A stretch of DNA of 55,817 bases, taken from Oscillospiraceae bacterium (lineage in GTDB: Bacteria > Bacillota > Clostridia > Oscillospirales > CAG-382). Location of the stretch: NCBI GenBank assembly GCA_015064485.1, contig SVSD01000008.1, positions 1 through 55,817 on the forward strand. The letters run 5' to 3'. Under the pieces are notes generated by a model. It had not been told where the DNA came from, made no database searches, and saw only the letters and a program-made list of their open reading frames with translations. This document shows positions 47,810-55,817 of the stretch, piece by piece. Positions within the stretch are counted from its first letter, which is position 1, and each line of letters begins with the position of its first letter. Made by a program: the position numbers and the translations under genes.

Positions 47810-48567
47810 TGGCAACAGTATTCAAAAAGCCCGAGGCTCTCACAGATGCACCGTTGCACTATTGCCCCGGTTGTACTCACGGTATTATCCACAGACTTGT
47901 AGCTGAAGCGATAGACGAGCTCGGTATCAGAGGCAGAACGATCGGCGTTGCATCGGTTGGCTGCTCGGTATTCACATATAATTATTTCAACTGCGATATG
48001 GTTCAGGCGGCACACGGCAGAGCTCCTGCTGTTGCAACAGGCGTTAAGCGTTCCGACCCCGACAAGAACATCGTATTTACTTATCAGGGCGACGGCGACC
48101 TTGCCGCTATCGGTACTGCAGAAACTGTTCATTCCGCAGCAAGAGGCGAAAATATTACAGTAATTTTCGTAAACAATGCGATCTACGGTATGACAGGCGG
48201 ACAGATGGCTCCCACAACTTTGCCCGGCCAGGTTACACAGACATCCCCCTACGGCCGCGATGTTAAGACAGTAGGTTATCCTGTTAAGGTTTGCGAAATG
48301 CTTTCTCAGGTTGACGGCGCAACATATCTTGAAAGAGTTGCGGTTAACAATGTTAAAAATATCCGTGCCGCAAAGGCAGCCATCAAAAAGGCTTTCCAGA
48401 ATCAGATCGAAGGTAAGGGTTTCTCTCTTATCGAAGTTCTTTCCACTTGTCCTACAAACTGGGGCATGACACCTGAAAAGTCTCTTAATTGGCTTGAAGA
48501 AAATATGCTTCCTTATTATCCTCTCGGAGTATATAAGGATAAGTATGCCGAAAGCGAGGTAAAATAA
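47809..48567 (+). CDS. Beta subunit (thiamine-diphosphate binding) of the 2-oxoacid:ferredoxin oxidoreductase
   Basis: 252 aa. Thiamine-diphosphate motif GDGDLAAIGTAE...VIFVNNAIYGMTGGQ (GDG then NN), and CPGCTHGIIHR near the N-terminus. Forms the active site with the alpha subunit and catalyses decarboxylation of a 2-oxoacid to acyl-CoA, or the reverse reductive carboxylation when driven by low-potential ferredoxin. Overlaps the alpha gene by one base. Confidence 0.9.
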   Translation: MATVFKKPEALTDAPLHYCPGCTHGIIHRLVAEAIDELGIRGRTIGVASVGCSVFTYNYFNCDMVQAAHGRAPAVATGVKRSDPDKNIVFTYQGDGDLAAIGTAETVHSAARGENITVIFVNNAIYGMTGGQMAPTTLPGQVTQTSPYGRDVKTVGYPVKVCEMLSQVDGATYLERVAVNNVKNIRAAKAAIKKAFQNQIEGKGFSLIEVLSTCPTNWGMTPEKSLNWLEENMLPYYPLGVYKDKYAESEVK

Positions 48568-48568
48568 T

Positions 48569-49105
48569 ATGACAACACAGATCCTCATCGCAGGCTTTGG
48601 CGGACAGGGTATCCTTTTCTCCGGCAAATTCCTCGCTTACGAAGGACTTTTGGAAGACAAGGAAGTAAGCTGGCTTCCTTCCTACGGCCCCGAAATGCGC
48701 GGCGGTACTGCAAGCTGCAGCGTTATCATCAGCGACACAAAGATCGGTTCTCCCATCGTAAATGATCCCGATGTTCTTGTTGCGATGAACCTTCCTTCAC
48801 TTGACAAGTACGAAAACACAACAGTTTCAGGCGGAAAAATTTTCGTTGACAGCTCTCTTGTTGCAAGAAAAGTTGAAAAGAGCGATGTTGAAGCTTATTA
48901 TATTCCCGCAACATCCTTGGCGTCTGAAAACAACCTTCCCGGCCTTGCAAATATGATTATGCTCGGTTATATGATCAAGAAAACAGGTGTTATCCCTTAC
49001 GAAAGCTTTGAAAGAGCGCTTTCAAAGGTTGTGCCTGCAAGAAAGATCGAAATGCTCGGCGCAAACAAAAAGGCACTTGAACTTGGATATAACTACGCAG
49101 AATAA
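48569..49105 (+). CDS. Gamma subunit of the 2-oxoacid:ferredoxin oxidoreductase
   Basis: 178 aa. Family start ILIAGFGGQGILFSGKFLA and SYGPEMRGGTASCSVIIS are diagnostic. This is the domain III-type subunit, thought to bind CoA. One nucleotide separates it from the beta gene. Together with the delta, alpha and beta genes it completes a four-subunit enzyme. Confidence 0.92.
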   Translation: MTTQILIAGFGGQGILFSGKFLAYEGLLEDKEVSWLPSYGPEMRGGTASCSVIISDTKIGSPIVNDPDVLVAMNLPSLDKYENTTVSGGKIFVDSSLVARKVEKSDVEAYYIPATSLASENNLPGLANMIMLGYMIKKTGVIPYESFERALSKVVPARKIEMLGANKKALELGYNYAE

Positions 49106-49147
49106 TTTCTGCAATTAGGGCGGAAGCCCTTAAAGGAGGCTATATAT

Positions 49148-49702
49148 ATGAACGATCAGCTCAAAGACATCGGCATGCGACTTGCGTGCATACGCGAAGA
49201 CTGTGAAATGACAGATACAGCACTTGCCGAAAAGCTGGGTGTTGATATCGAAATTTACCGTTCTTACGAAAAGGGCGAGATCGATTTTTCATTCAGCTTC
49301 GTTTACAATGTTGCCGAGGCTCTCGGCGTGGATGTGCTTGATATTATCAGCGGCTCGTCACCCACACTTTCTACATGCTGTTATGTAAAAAAGGGTCAGG
49401 GCTATTCTGTTAAGAGAGAACATCTTTATGATTATAAGCATCTTGCTTATACATTCAAAAACAAAAAAGCAGAACCCTATCTTGTAACAGTAACTCCCGA
49501 CGGAGAACCCCCCGTACTCCACGGACACGAAGGTCAGGAATTTAACTATGTGATTTCCGGCAAGGTTACCTTTTATATTGGTGACATTTCTTACGAACTT
49601 GAAGAAGGCGACAGCGTTTATTTTGACTCGAGTATTCCCCATACAGAAAAAGCGACGGGCGATACTCCCGCTCAGTTTATTGCTGTTGTTGTGAAGAAAT
49701 AA
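49148..49702 (+). CDS. XRE-cupin transcriptional regulator
   Basis: 184 aa: helix-turn-helix (about 6-62: TDTALAEKLGVDIEIYRSYE) joined to a C-terminal cupin (about 105-180: EGQEFNYVISGKVTFYIGD, LEEGDSVYFDSSIPH). Such regulators are frequently encoded directly before an AMP-forming acyl-CoA synthetase, as here, and may sense the acid or acyl-CoA. Start ATG 49148 follows AAAGGAGGCTAT. Located within the operon, so it is probably expressed with its targets. Confidence 0.9.
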   Translation: MNDQLKDIGMRLACIREDCEMTDTALAEKLGVDIEIYRSYEKGEIDFSFSFVYNVAEALGVDVLDIISGSSPTLSTCCYVKKGQGYSVKREHLYDYKHLAYTFKNKKAEPYLVTVTPDGEPPVLHGHEGQEFNYVISGKVTFYIGDISYELEEGDSVYFDSSIPHTEKATGDTPAQFIAVVVKK

Positions 49703-49740
49703 CCAAAAACATTTGCACAATACAGAAAGAAGGATTACCT

Positions 49741-51435
49741 ATGCCAATATACGAAAAGTTCGTCGGCGCTCACAGAGATGACTTTCTCTCTTTAAAGGAT
49801 GCGCAGAAGAACTATAAACTCACATGGAATGATGATTTTAATTTTGCCTATGATGTAATGGATGAGCTTGGAAGAACAAAACCCGAAAAGCTCGCTATGG
49901 TCTGGGTTTCGAAAACAGGAGAAGAAAAGCGATTTACCTTTGAGGATATGATGAAATATTCGAATAAGGTTGCAAACTATCTCAAATATCTCGGTGTTAA
50001 AAAGGGCGACAAGGTGCTTCTTGTTATGAAGCGCAGCCATTATTTCTGGCACACAGTTATGGCACTTCACAAGATCGGCGCAGTAATGGTTCAGGCGACT
50101 TTTATGCTTACACCGAAGGAATATGTTTACCGCTGTAATAAGGCGGGCATAAAATACGCTATCATCACAGGCGACGATAACTGTACGGAACAGTTTGACG
50201 AGCGTTTTGACGAATACGAAACAGTAAAGCGCAAGATGGTTCTCGGACATAAAAAAGTCGATGGTTGGCTTGATTTCGAACAGGGTGTTGAGGACGCAAG
50301 CGACGAATGGACACGGCCGACAGGAAAAGATGCGGTATGTGCTAACGATACATCAATCTTAGGATTTACTTCGGGCACAAACGGATATCCCAAAATGGTG
50401 TTCCACGATTTCCGTTATCCTCTCGGTCATATTATGACCGGTGTCTTCTGGCACAGAGTTGTTGATGGCGGTCTTCATTTTACAATTTCCGATACCGGCT
50501 GGCTCAAATCCCTTTGGGGCAAGATGTACGGTCAGTGGTTCGGCGAATCGGCAGTTCTTGTTTATGACTTTGACAAATTCGAAGCAAAGGATATCCTTGA
50601 AAAGCTCGAAAAATACAAGGTTACTACATTCTGCGTTCCCCCCACGATGTACAGACTTCTTCTTCAGGAAAATGTAAAAAATTACGATCTTTCTTCCCTT
50701 ACACATTGCTGTACTGCGGGAGAAGCGTTAAACCCCGAAATTTTCAATAAATGGAAGGACGCAACAGGCCTTGAAATATACGAAGGCTTCGGTCAGACCG
50801 AAACTACCCTTTGTATTGCTACAATCTACCCCTGGACAAAGCCGAACCCCGGCGCTATGGGACTTCCCGTTCCCGGTTTTGATGTACATATCCTCGACGA
50901 CGAAGGAGAAAATGCTCCTCACGGAAGCAACGGCGAAATCTCTATCCGTACACTCAGCACTGACAGACATCCCTGCGGACTTATGCGCTCCTACAACGAA
51001 TGTGTTGAAGATACAGAGCGTGCGATATATAGGGGATATTATCATACAGGTGATGTGGCGTACCGTGATGAATTCGGACTCTTCCATTATATCGGAAGAA
51101 ATGATGATGTCATCAAGTCCAGCGGTTACCGTATCAGCCCCTTTGAAATCGAAAGCGTTATGCTTGAGCATGATGCAGTGTTTGAAGTTGCGGTTACAGG
51201 TGTGCCCGACCCGGTAAGAGGTTTTGCGGTTAAGGCGACGGTTGTACTTAAAGAAGGCTTTGAAGGCTCTGATGAGCTTACAAAAGAGCTTCAGACTTAT
51301 GTAAAGAAAAATACCGCCCCCTATAAATACCCCCGAGTGATCGAATATGTTAAGGAAATACCCAAGACCTTCAACGGAAAGATCCGCCGCGTCGAGATAA
51401 GAAATAACGATAAACAGAAATATGAAAACAAATAA
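49741..51435 (+). CDS. AMP-forming acyl-CoA synthetase (medium/short branched-chain type)
   Basis: 564 aa ANL-superfamily ligase. A3 loop LGFTSGTNGYPKMV (about 203-216), A5 YEGFGQTETT (about 347-356), A7 YHTGDVAYRDEFG (about 436-448), A8 hinge RNDDVIKSSGYRI, and the catalytic Lys in FNGKIRR near the C-terminus (about 546). It resembles ACSM-like enzymes that activate short- to medium-chain acids. In this operon, isobutyrate, isovalerate and 2-methylbutyrate are the natural candidates, feeding acyl-CoA to the oxidoreductase; alternatively it could salvage acids formed by it. Closed by a terminator. Confidence 0.85.
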   Translation: MPIYEKFVGAHRDDFLSLKDAQKNYKLTWNDDFNFAYDVMDELGRTKPEKLAMVWVSKTGEEKRFTFEDMMKYSNKVANYLKYLGVKKGDKVLLVMKRSHYFWHTVMALHKIGAVMVQATFMLTPKEYVYRCNKAGIKYAIITGDDNCTEQFDERFDEYETVKRKMVLGHKKVDGWLDFEQGVEDASDEWTRPTGKDAVCANDTSILGFTSGTNGYPKMVFHDFRYPLGHIMTGVFWHRVVDGGLHFTISDTGWLKSLWGKMYGQWFGESAVLVYDFDKFEAKDILEKLEKYKVTTFCVPPTMYRLLLQENVKNYDLSSLTHCCTAGEALNPEIFNKWKDATGLEIYEGFGQTETTLCIATIYPWTKPNPGAMGLPVPGFDVHILDDEGENAPHGSNGEISIRTLSTDRHPCGLMRSYNECVEDTERAIYRGYYHTGDVAYRDEFGLFHYIGRNDDVIKSSGYRISPFEIESVMLEHDAVFEVAVTGVPDPVRGFAVKATVVLKEGFEGSDELTKELQTYVKKNTAPYKYPRVIEYVKEIPKTFNGKIRRVEIRNNDKQKYENK

Positions 51436-51457
51436 TTGTTTTTCGTAACATAAAATC

Positions 51458-51486
51458 AAAAAATCCACCCGAAAGGGTGGATTTTT
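51458..51486. terminator. Bidirectional terminator between the branched-chain operon and nadC
   Basis: AAATCCACCC-GAAA-GGGTGGATTT, 10-bp stem with T-runs on both strands, serving convergent operons. Confidence 0.93.
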
Positions 51487-51492
51487 TATTAT

Positions 51493-52341
51493 TTAATTGT
51501 TAAGGCTGAATTTAAGGCTTATGTCTGCCGCCACGATCGTATGGGTAAGAGCTCCGATTGAGATTATATCTACGCCCGTATTTGCGACATCATAAAGATT
51601 TCTTTGTGCCATATTGCCCGACGCTTCAAGAAGAGCTCTGCCGTTTGTGATCTTTACACATTCAGCCATCTGCTCGTTTGTCATATTATCAAGCATTATG
51701 ATATCAGCTCCCGCGTCAAGTGCCTCTTTCAACTGTTCGAAGGTTTCAACTTCAACTTCGATCTTAAGAGTATGGGGAATTGTGCTTCTTGCGTTCTTGA
51801 CTGCATTTGTGATGCTGCCTGCTGCTGCGATATGATTGTCTTTTATAAGTACACCGTCGGCAAGATTATATCTGTGGTTTGTACCGCCGCCGATTCTTAC
51901 CGCATATTTTTCAAGAGCACGCATGCCGGGGGTGGTTTTTCTTGTGTCGGCGATTTTTGCCTTTGTACCCTTTACCATTTCGACGCATTGCGCGGTTCTT
52001 GTTGCAACGCCTGAGAGCCTTTGCATAATGTTGAGAGCAGTTCTTTCTGCTGTAAGCATATTTCTTGCATTTCCTTCAACTTCTGCGATAATTTCGCCTT
52101 TTTTAACTCTGTCGCCGTCGTTTTTGTGTGTTGTGAATTCAACTGTAGGGTCGATGAGGTGAAAAACCTTTTTTGCGATATCAATACCGCAAAGGACGGT
52201 ATCTTCCTTGGCTATAAATCTGCCGTGGGCTGAAGTGCTTTCGGGAATTGTTGAAAGGGTAGTTATGTCGCCCGAGCCGATATCTTCTTCAAGGGCAAGT
52301 TTTATTATTTTATCTACCTGAGTATTATAAAGAAGCTGCAT
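51493..52341 (-). CDS. nadC: Quinolinate phosphoribosyltransferase (nicotinate-nucleotide pyrophosphorylase)
   Basis: Converts quinolinate and PRPP to nicotinate mononucleotide. 282 aa. IALEEDIGSGDITT-like start (LALEEDIGSGDITTLST), DTRKTTPGMRALEKYAV and GGGTNHRYNLADGVLIKDNH (split here for length) are diagnostic. Last gene of the nadA-nadB-nadC operon, 13 nt after nadB. Start ATG follows CGGAGGTAAAA. Confidence 0.96.
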   Translation of the reverse strand: MQLLYNTQVDKIIKLALEEDIGSGDITTLSTIPESTSAHGRFIAKEDTVLCGIDIAKKVFHLIDPTVEFTTHKNDGDRVKKGEIIAEVEGNARNMLTAERTALNIMQRLSGVATRTAQCVEMVKGTKAKIADTRKTTPGMRALEKYAVRIGGGTNHRYNLADGVLIKDNHIAAAGSITNAVKNARSTIPHTLKIEVEVETFEQLKEALDAGADIIMLDNMTNEQMAECVKITNGRALLEASGNMAQRNLYDVANTGVDIISIGALTHTIVAADISLKFSLNN

Positions 52342-52354
52342 TTTTTACCTCCGA

Positions 52355-53914
52355 TCAGTCTTGTATATAATGTGAACCGATACTTTCTGTTCGATTAATT
52401 GCGCTTTCTGTTATGACAAGTGCCGTATCTATTGCACTATAAAGGGAATACCCTTTTTCGTTTTCGAAATTGCAATCCGAATATTTAAGCTTCAGGTCGG
52501 AAAGCAGACAGCGGGCGGTTTCAAGTTCCGAACGCTTTCTTACAGCTCCGACTTTTTCTGTCATTATTTCCTTTAGCTTACACATATCCGCCGCCATTTC
52601 GCTGCTGTCCGGCGATACTATATAATACGGTTCTTTTCCCAAAGAAATCTCGTTTTCCGCCGTTCTGAAATTTGCATTTATATAATCCGCCGCTCTTTTT
52701 GCAAAAACAACACATTCAAGGGTGGAGTTTGAAGCAAGTCTGTTTGCTCCGTGAACTCCGGTACACGCCGCCTCGCCGCAGACAAAAAGGCCTTCAACAT
52801 TCGTTCTTCCGTGAAGATCGGTAGAAACACCGCCCATAAGATAATGCTGTGTCGGGTGAACGGGGATAAGGTCTTTTGAGGGAGTAATTCCGTGCTCGCG
52901 GCATTTTTTTGTAATTGTCGGGAAACGCTTTTCGAAAAATCCGGCTGACATCGCAGAAGTATCAAGATATACTTTTGTATCGTCTGTCTGCTTCATTTCG
53001 TCGATTATTGCGCGGGTTACGATATCTCTCGGCGCAAGGTCGGCAAGAGGATGGTTTCCTTCTCTTGACATAAAAGCTTCGCCGTATTTGTTTTTGAGTA
53101 CAGCACCTTCGCCTCTGACCGCTTCGGATATAAGGAAAAGTCTTTCGCCCTCTTCGTGGATCGCAAAGGCTGTCGGGTGAAACTGGACAAATTCCATATC
53201 GGAAAGTTCGCATCCTGCTCTGAAGCACGCGGCAATACCTTCGCCTGTGTTACCGACGGGCGTTGTTGAATAGCGGTAAAGCTGACCGGCTCCGCCTGTC
53301 GCAACCAAAACATTTGCGGTTTTTATAATGAAATCGTTGCATTTGTCATTTGCCACTATTCCGCAAACTCCGTTTTCGTCGGTTAGGATATCAACAAGAT
53401 CTGTATTCCATAAAATATCTATATTTTCTCTTTCTTCGCAAGCTTTGCCCAGCGCTTTTGTTATTTCTTTTCCTGTGGCATCTCCGCCGCAATGAAGAAT
53501 TCTTCGCGCACAGTGTCCGCCCTCGCGGGTAAGCTTAAGTGTGCCGTCGCAGTTTTTGTCAAACCGGACTCCGTAGTCGATAAGGCGCTTTATATTTTCC
53601 GGGCCTTCACATACCATAACTTCAACCGCTTTTTCGTCGCAGTGGCCTGCACCCGCAGTCAAGGTATCTTTTATATGTGCATCAAAACTGTCTTTTTCGT
53701 CGAGCACACAGCAAATTCCGCCTTGTGCAAGATAGGAAGAACCGCCTTCAAGACCGCCTTTTATGACAAGAGCAACCTTTTTACTCTTATCAATTTCAAG
53801 GGCGGCAAAAAGTCCTGCCATACCGCCGCCGATGACGGCAACATCATAGCTTTTTGTTATCTTTTCGGGGTTTTGAGAGTAGAGTTTTTTATTAAAAATA
53901 TATCTTCTTTTCAT
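52355..53914 (-). CDS. nadB: L-aspartate oxidase
   Basis: Flavoenzyme oxidising L-aspartate to iminoaspartate for NAD synthesis. 519 aa from ATG 53914: FAD-binding VIGGGMAGLFAALEI, GGHCARRILHCGGDATG, FVQFHPTAF and the substrate region SEAVRGEGAVLKNK. In anaerobes fumarate is the likely electron acceptor. I start it at ATG 53914, which lies one base after the nadA stop with no clear ribosome site, suggesting re-initiation; the longer frame to 53968 sits wholly in nadA. Confidence 0.95.
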   Translation of the reverse strand: MKRRYIFNKKLYSQNPEKITKSYDVAVIGGGMAGLFAALEIDKSKKVALVIKGGLEGGSSYLAQGGICCVLDEKDSFDAHIKDTLTAGAGHCDEKAVEVMVCEGPENIKRLIDYGVRFDKNCDGTLKLTREGGHCARRILHCGGDATGKEITKALGKACEERENIDILWNTDLVDILTDENGVCGIVANDKCNDFIIKTANVLVATGGAGQLYRYSTTPVGNTGEGIAACFRAGCELSDMEFVQFHPTAFAIHEEGERLFLISEAVRGEGAVLKNKYGEAFMSREGNHPLADLAPRDIVTRAIIDEMKQTDDTKVYLDTSAMSAGFFEKRFPTITKKCREHGITPSKDLIPVHPTQHYLMGGVSTDLHGRTNVEGLFVCGEAACTGVHGANRLASNSTLECVVFAKRAADYINANFRTAENEISLGKEPYYIVSPDSSEMAADMCKLKEIMTEKVGAVRKRSELETARCLLSDLKLKYSDCNFENEKGYSLYSAIDTALVITESAINRTESIGSHYIQD

Positions 53915-53915
53915 T

Positions 53916-54854
53916 TTATTTTTTTGATGCTGCTTCAAGCATTCTTTCAAGAGGAAGTCTTGCGGCAAGTATCTCTTCTTTTGTCATAATAACTTCATCA
54001 TCGAGGTTTTCAAGAGTCGAAAGAAGATCGTCAAGGCTTGTCTTTTTCATATCGGGACAAACAAGGCAGGGGGAGATGAGATGAAATTTCTTTTCAGGGA
54101 ATTCTTCTCCGAGTCTTTCGGCGATTGCGCTTTCTGTTCCCACGAGGAATTCGGATTTGTCGCTCTCGCGGCAGAAATCGAGAATTTCCGAGGTGCTTCC
54201 GATACAGTCGGCATCGCAAAGAAGCTTTTTCTGACATTCGGGATGTATTACAAGCGCGGCTTCAGGATGGTTTTCCTTTGCGTTTTTGATATCTTCTTTT
54301 GAGAGATTGTGATGAACAGGGCAAAATCCTTCCATAAAGTAAAAAGTCTTTTCGGGGAACTTTTCTGCTACATATGCACCGAGGTTTTTATCGGGAATAA
54401 AGATAATTTCTTTTTCTTTAAGAGTTCCGACAACCTTAACGGCGTTTGATGAGGTCACGCAAATGTCCGAAACAGCCTTTGTTGCGGCGGAGGAATTGAT
54501 ATAGCAAACCACGCATGCGTCGGGATGTGCCTTTTTCATTTCAATAACTATTTCGGGAGTTACCATATCCGCCATAAGACAGCCTGCGTCTTTGCGGGGG
54601 ATGAAGACACGCTTTTCGGGATTCATAATCTTTGCGCTTTCCGCCATAAAGCTTACACCGCAGAAAACGATGATGTCTTTGTCGGAGGTGCGGGCGATTT
54701 TCGCAAGTTCAAAGCTGTCGCCGCAAAAATCCGCCATATGCTGAATCTCAAGATTTTGATAATAGTGCGCAAGGATAAGAGCGCCTTTTTCTTCTTTGAG
54801 CTTTAATATTTTTTCAGCCTTTTCTTTGATCGAAAGATTTTTCATTTCTGACAC
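53916..54854 (-). CDS. nadA: Quinolinate synthase A
   Basis: [4Fe-4S] enzyme that condenses iminoaspartate with dihydroxyacetone phosphate. 312 aa. LILAHYYQNLEIQHMADFCGDS (in part), FCGVSFMAESAKIMNPEK, VIHPECQK and CLVCPDMKKT hold the likely cluster cysteines; the last motif has Asp where CPNMKK is usual. Start is uncertain: GTG 54854 is 4 nt after AGAGG, while ATG 54845 is 13 nt after it. First gene of the NAD operon. Confidence 0.95.
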   Translation of the reverse strand: MSEMKNLSIKEKAEKILKLKEEKGALILAHYYQNLEIQHMADFCGDSFELAKIARTSDKDIIVFCGVSFMAESAKIMNPEKRVFIPRKDAGCLMADMVTPEIVIEMKKAHPDACVVCYINSSAATKAVSDICVTSSNAVKVVGTLKEKEIIFIPDKNLGAYVAEKFPEKTFYFMEGFCPVHHNLSKEDIKNAKENHPEAALVIHPECQKKLLCDADCIGSTSEILDFCRESDKSEFLVGTESAIAERLGEEFPEKKFHLISPCLVCPDMKKTSLDDLLSTLENLDDEVIMTKEEILAARLPLERMLEAASKK

Positions 54855-55029
54855 AGATCCTCTTTTTTCAAATATATGTTATATATTAATACAAATTACA
54901 CCATTTTATAATTAAATATCATTATATCATAATGGAGTTTAAATTTCAAGTATCGGGGAAAATTTCGGGAAATTAGGCAAGAAGTCGACTAAACAGCGGC
55001 GGTTTATATGTCATTTTATACTATATATT

Positions 55030-55091
55030 TTGTCAAAAAGGGTACTCTTTGAATATTATAACATTACATCGGTGTTTAAATTTACCGATGT
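55030..55091 (+). promoter_or_regulatory. Promoter and inverted repeat upstream of mazF
   Basis: TTGTCA (55030-55035), 18-nt spacer, TATTAT (55054-55059), then at the predicted transcript start a perfect 8-bp inverted repeat ACATCGGT (55066-55073) and ACCGATGT (55084-55091) with a 10-nt AT-rich centre. It could be an operator or a 5' hairpin of the mazF mRNA. The rest of 54855-55167 is AT-rich and holds no ORF above about 15 codons behind a ribosome site. Confidence 0.55.
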
Positions 55092-55167
55092 ACGGAATAA
55101 CACCAGAAATTCAGGCAAGAATATAGATAACAGTTAAAGAACAAGCTATGCGAAAGGAATTGATAAA

Positions 55168-55542
55168 ATGAGTGTAAAACGAGGAGATATATATTATGCA
55201 GATCTCAGTCCGGTTGTCGGTTCCGAGCAAGGCGGAACCCGTCCCGTACTTATTATTCAGAATGATGTGGGAAACAAATTCAGCCCGACGGTGATTGCCG
55301 CCGCCATAACCAGCAAAACAGATAAAAGCAAACTTCCCACTCACATCGATGTTTATGCAGAAAAGTACGGTCTTGCCAGGGATTCTGTTATACTTCTCGA
55401 ACAAATAAGGACTATAGACAAAAAGCGCCTGAAAGAAAAAATGGGGCATCTTGACGACGATCTGATGAATAGAGTAAACAGTGCCCTTACTGTTAGTTTC
55501 GGTCTTGAAGAACCGATTCCTCAGCAGCAGTTTATAGGTTGA
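55168..55542 (+). CDS. MazF/PemK-type endoribonuclease (EndoA-like) without adjacent antitoxin
   Basis: 124 aa sequence-specific mRNA interferase. [21 protein letters not shown]-type start (in part: [19 protein letters not shown]), [12 protein letters not shown] and [15 protein letters not shown] match Bacillus EndoA over its full length. Start ATG 55168 follows GAAAGGAATTG. Such toxins normally follow a gene for a MazE-like antitoxin; none is found in the 313 bp upstream or downstream to the repeat. Solitary copies occur in some Clostridia, so an antitoxin may be elsewhere. Confidence 0.92.
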   Translation: MSVKRGDIYYADLSPVVGSEQGGTRPVLIIQNDVGNKFSPTVIAAAITSKTDKSKLPTHIDVYAEKYGLARDSVILLEQIRTIDKKRLKEKMGHLDDDLMNRVNSALTVSFGLEEPIPQQQFIG

Positions 55543-55545
55543 ATT

Positions 55546-55572
55546 CATAAGGGGGATTTGTTCCCCCTTATG
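55546..55572 (+). terminator. Hairpin downstream of mazF
   Basis: CATAAGGGGGA-TTTGT-TCCCCCTTATG, an 11-bp stem with no clear T-run, 4 nt after the mazF stop. Confidence 0.7.
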
Positions 55573-55598
55573 TATATAGACCGAAACGGAATATATTT

Positions 55599-55670
55599 TG
55601 CAGGGCGGGGGTTACTCCCGCCGTTATACATAATAAATATGTTTTGTAGGGGAGCATATTATGCTCCCGC
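55599..55670 (+). repeat. Pair of short GC-rich palindromes beside the terminal repeat arm
   Basis: GGCGGG...CCCGCC (55601-55622) and GGGAGCATA-T-TATGCTCCC (about 55650-55668), each preceded by TGCAG or TGTAG and followed by a TTATA-like end. Same order, spacing and flanks as 29143-29212, but stems differ on both sides. Confidence 0.7.
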
Positions 55671-55675
55671 TTATA

Positions 55676-55817
55676 TTTTATTGTTCTTGATTCTTGAAAA
55701 TCACCTTTCGAAAATTTTATATATTGATTATTAAAGAGGGGTGTTATCGCACACCCCTCTTTGACACCCCACTCCCACCCCCACACCCCCTCAAGGGGGT
55801 TAAATTATCGAAAACGA
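55676..55817 (+). repeat. Dispersed multi-hairpin repeat, arm F (cut by window end)
   Basis: Forward arm beginning ATTTTATTG, hairpin at 55733-55762, C-rich tract, ACCCCC/GGGGGT hairpin, and cut within TTATCG-AAAA-CGA. Nearly identical to the reverse complement of arm A at the window start. Confidence 0.85.

Noticed and set aside
47530-48627. 365-aa minus-strand frame opposite the oxidoreductase alpha and beta genes
   Set aside because: Cysteine-rich antisense translation caused by codon bias of the real genes; no start signal.
54950-54975. Noc-binding or parS-like palindrome ATTTCGGGAAAT upstream of mazF
   Set aside because: It lacks the central CCGG of the Noc site and has no match to parS; in AT-rich DNA such a short near-palindrome is expected by chance.

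Overview
The window reads as an origin-proximal contig from an AT-rich, strictly anaerobic Firmicute of class Clostridia, probably an uncultured gut or rumen lineage. Evidence is the dnaA-dnaN-recF-remB-gyrB order, an SLH-anchored surface protein, ferredoxin-dependent 2-oxoacid oxidoreductase, an AGCS symporter behind a glycine riboswitch, and textbook sigma-A promoters. No rRNA or CRISPR array is seen. Both ends of the window stop inside the same dispersed repeat, at nearly the same base of its arm, so the boundaries look like an assembly break at repeats rather than biological ends.

Layout. 1-155: repeat arm. 218-6975: replication start region (dnaA, a candidate oriC with DnaA-trios in the dnaA-dnaN gap, dnaN, recF, remB, gyrB). 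7031-11780: alaS, a HIT protein, a phosphoribosyltransferase and holA. 11782-12640: repeat cluster beside a comEC that lacks its usual C-terminal nuclease-like domain. 14218-15718: zinc-ribbon membrane protein and MnmM/YtqB-type methyltransferase. 15746-20254: three overlapping genes for two radical-SAM proteins and a DUF2344 protein. 20267-28524: unknown membrane protein, ParB/Noc, a large SLH/beta-helix surface protein, an M16 peptidase coupled to a LytTR regulator, TspO. 28684-31422: Rrf2 regulator, second repeat cluster, comM. 31525-33708: MgtC-like protein and CPA2 antiporter. 33874-37244: four-gene overlapping operon of two GT8 glycosyltransferases and two acyltransferases, whose first gene appears to start at ATT. 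37420-39915: XRE membrane regulator; riboswitch-controlled AGCS symporter. 40108-40299: tRNA-Thr and tRNA-Tyr. 40313-42381: small cargo-like block (two membrane proteins, TetR regulator) bounded by 13-nt inverted repeats. 42658-44314: small membrane and secreted proteins, GNAT. 44473-51435: branched-chain amino acid operon. 51493-54854: nadA-nadB-nadC. 55168-55542: solitary mazF. 55599-55817: repeat arm.

The most coherent system is the operon at 44473-51435. A consensus promoter is followed by a 38-codon leader peptide with 11 isoleucines, a strong terminator, and then ilvE, a P-loop ATPase, a four-subunit 2-oxoacid:ferredoxin oxidoreductase, an XRE-cupin regulator and an acyl-CoA synthetase. 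Together these could convert branched short-chain acids (such as 2-methylbutyrate) through acyl-CoA and 2-oxoacid to isoleucine, valine or leucine, under isoleucine-sensing attenuation. The direction is inferred from the leader.

Other points of interest: a DnaA whose base-reading residues differ from the usual ones and whose putative boxes read TTTTCCAAA rather than TTATCCACA; a multi-hairpin repeat family with a G-rich strand and stems that have changed on both sides while their loop stayed constant; acidic insertions in both RecF and GyrB; and a GT8 gene whose true N-terminus is only visible if ATT is accepted as start.
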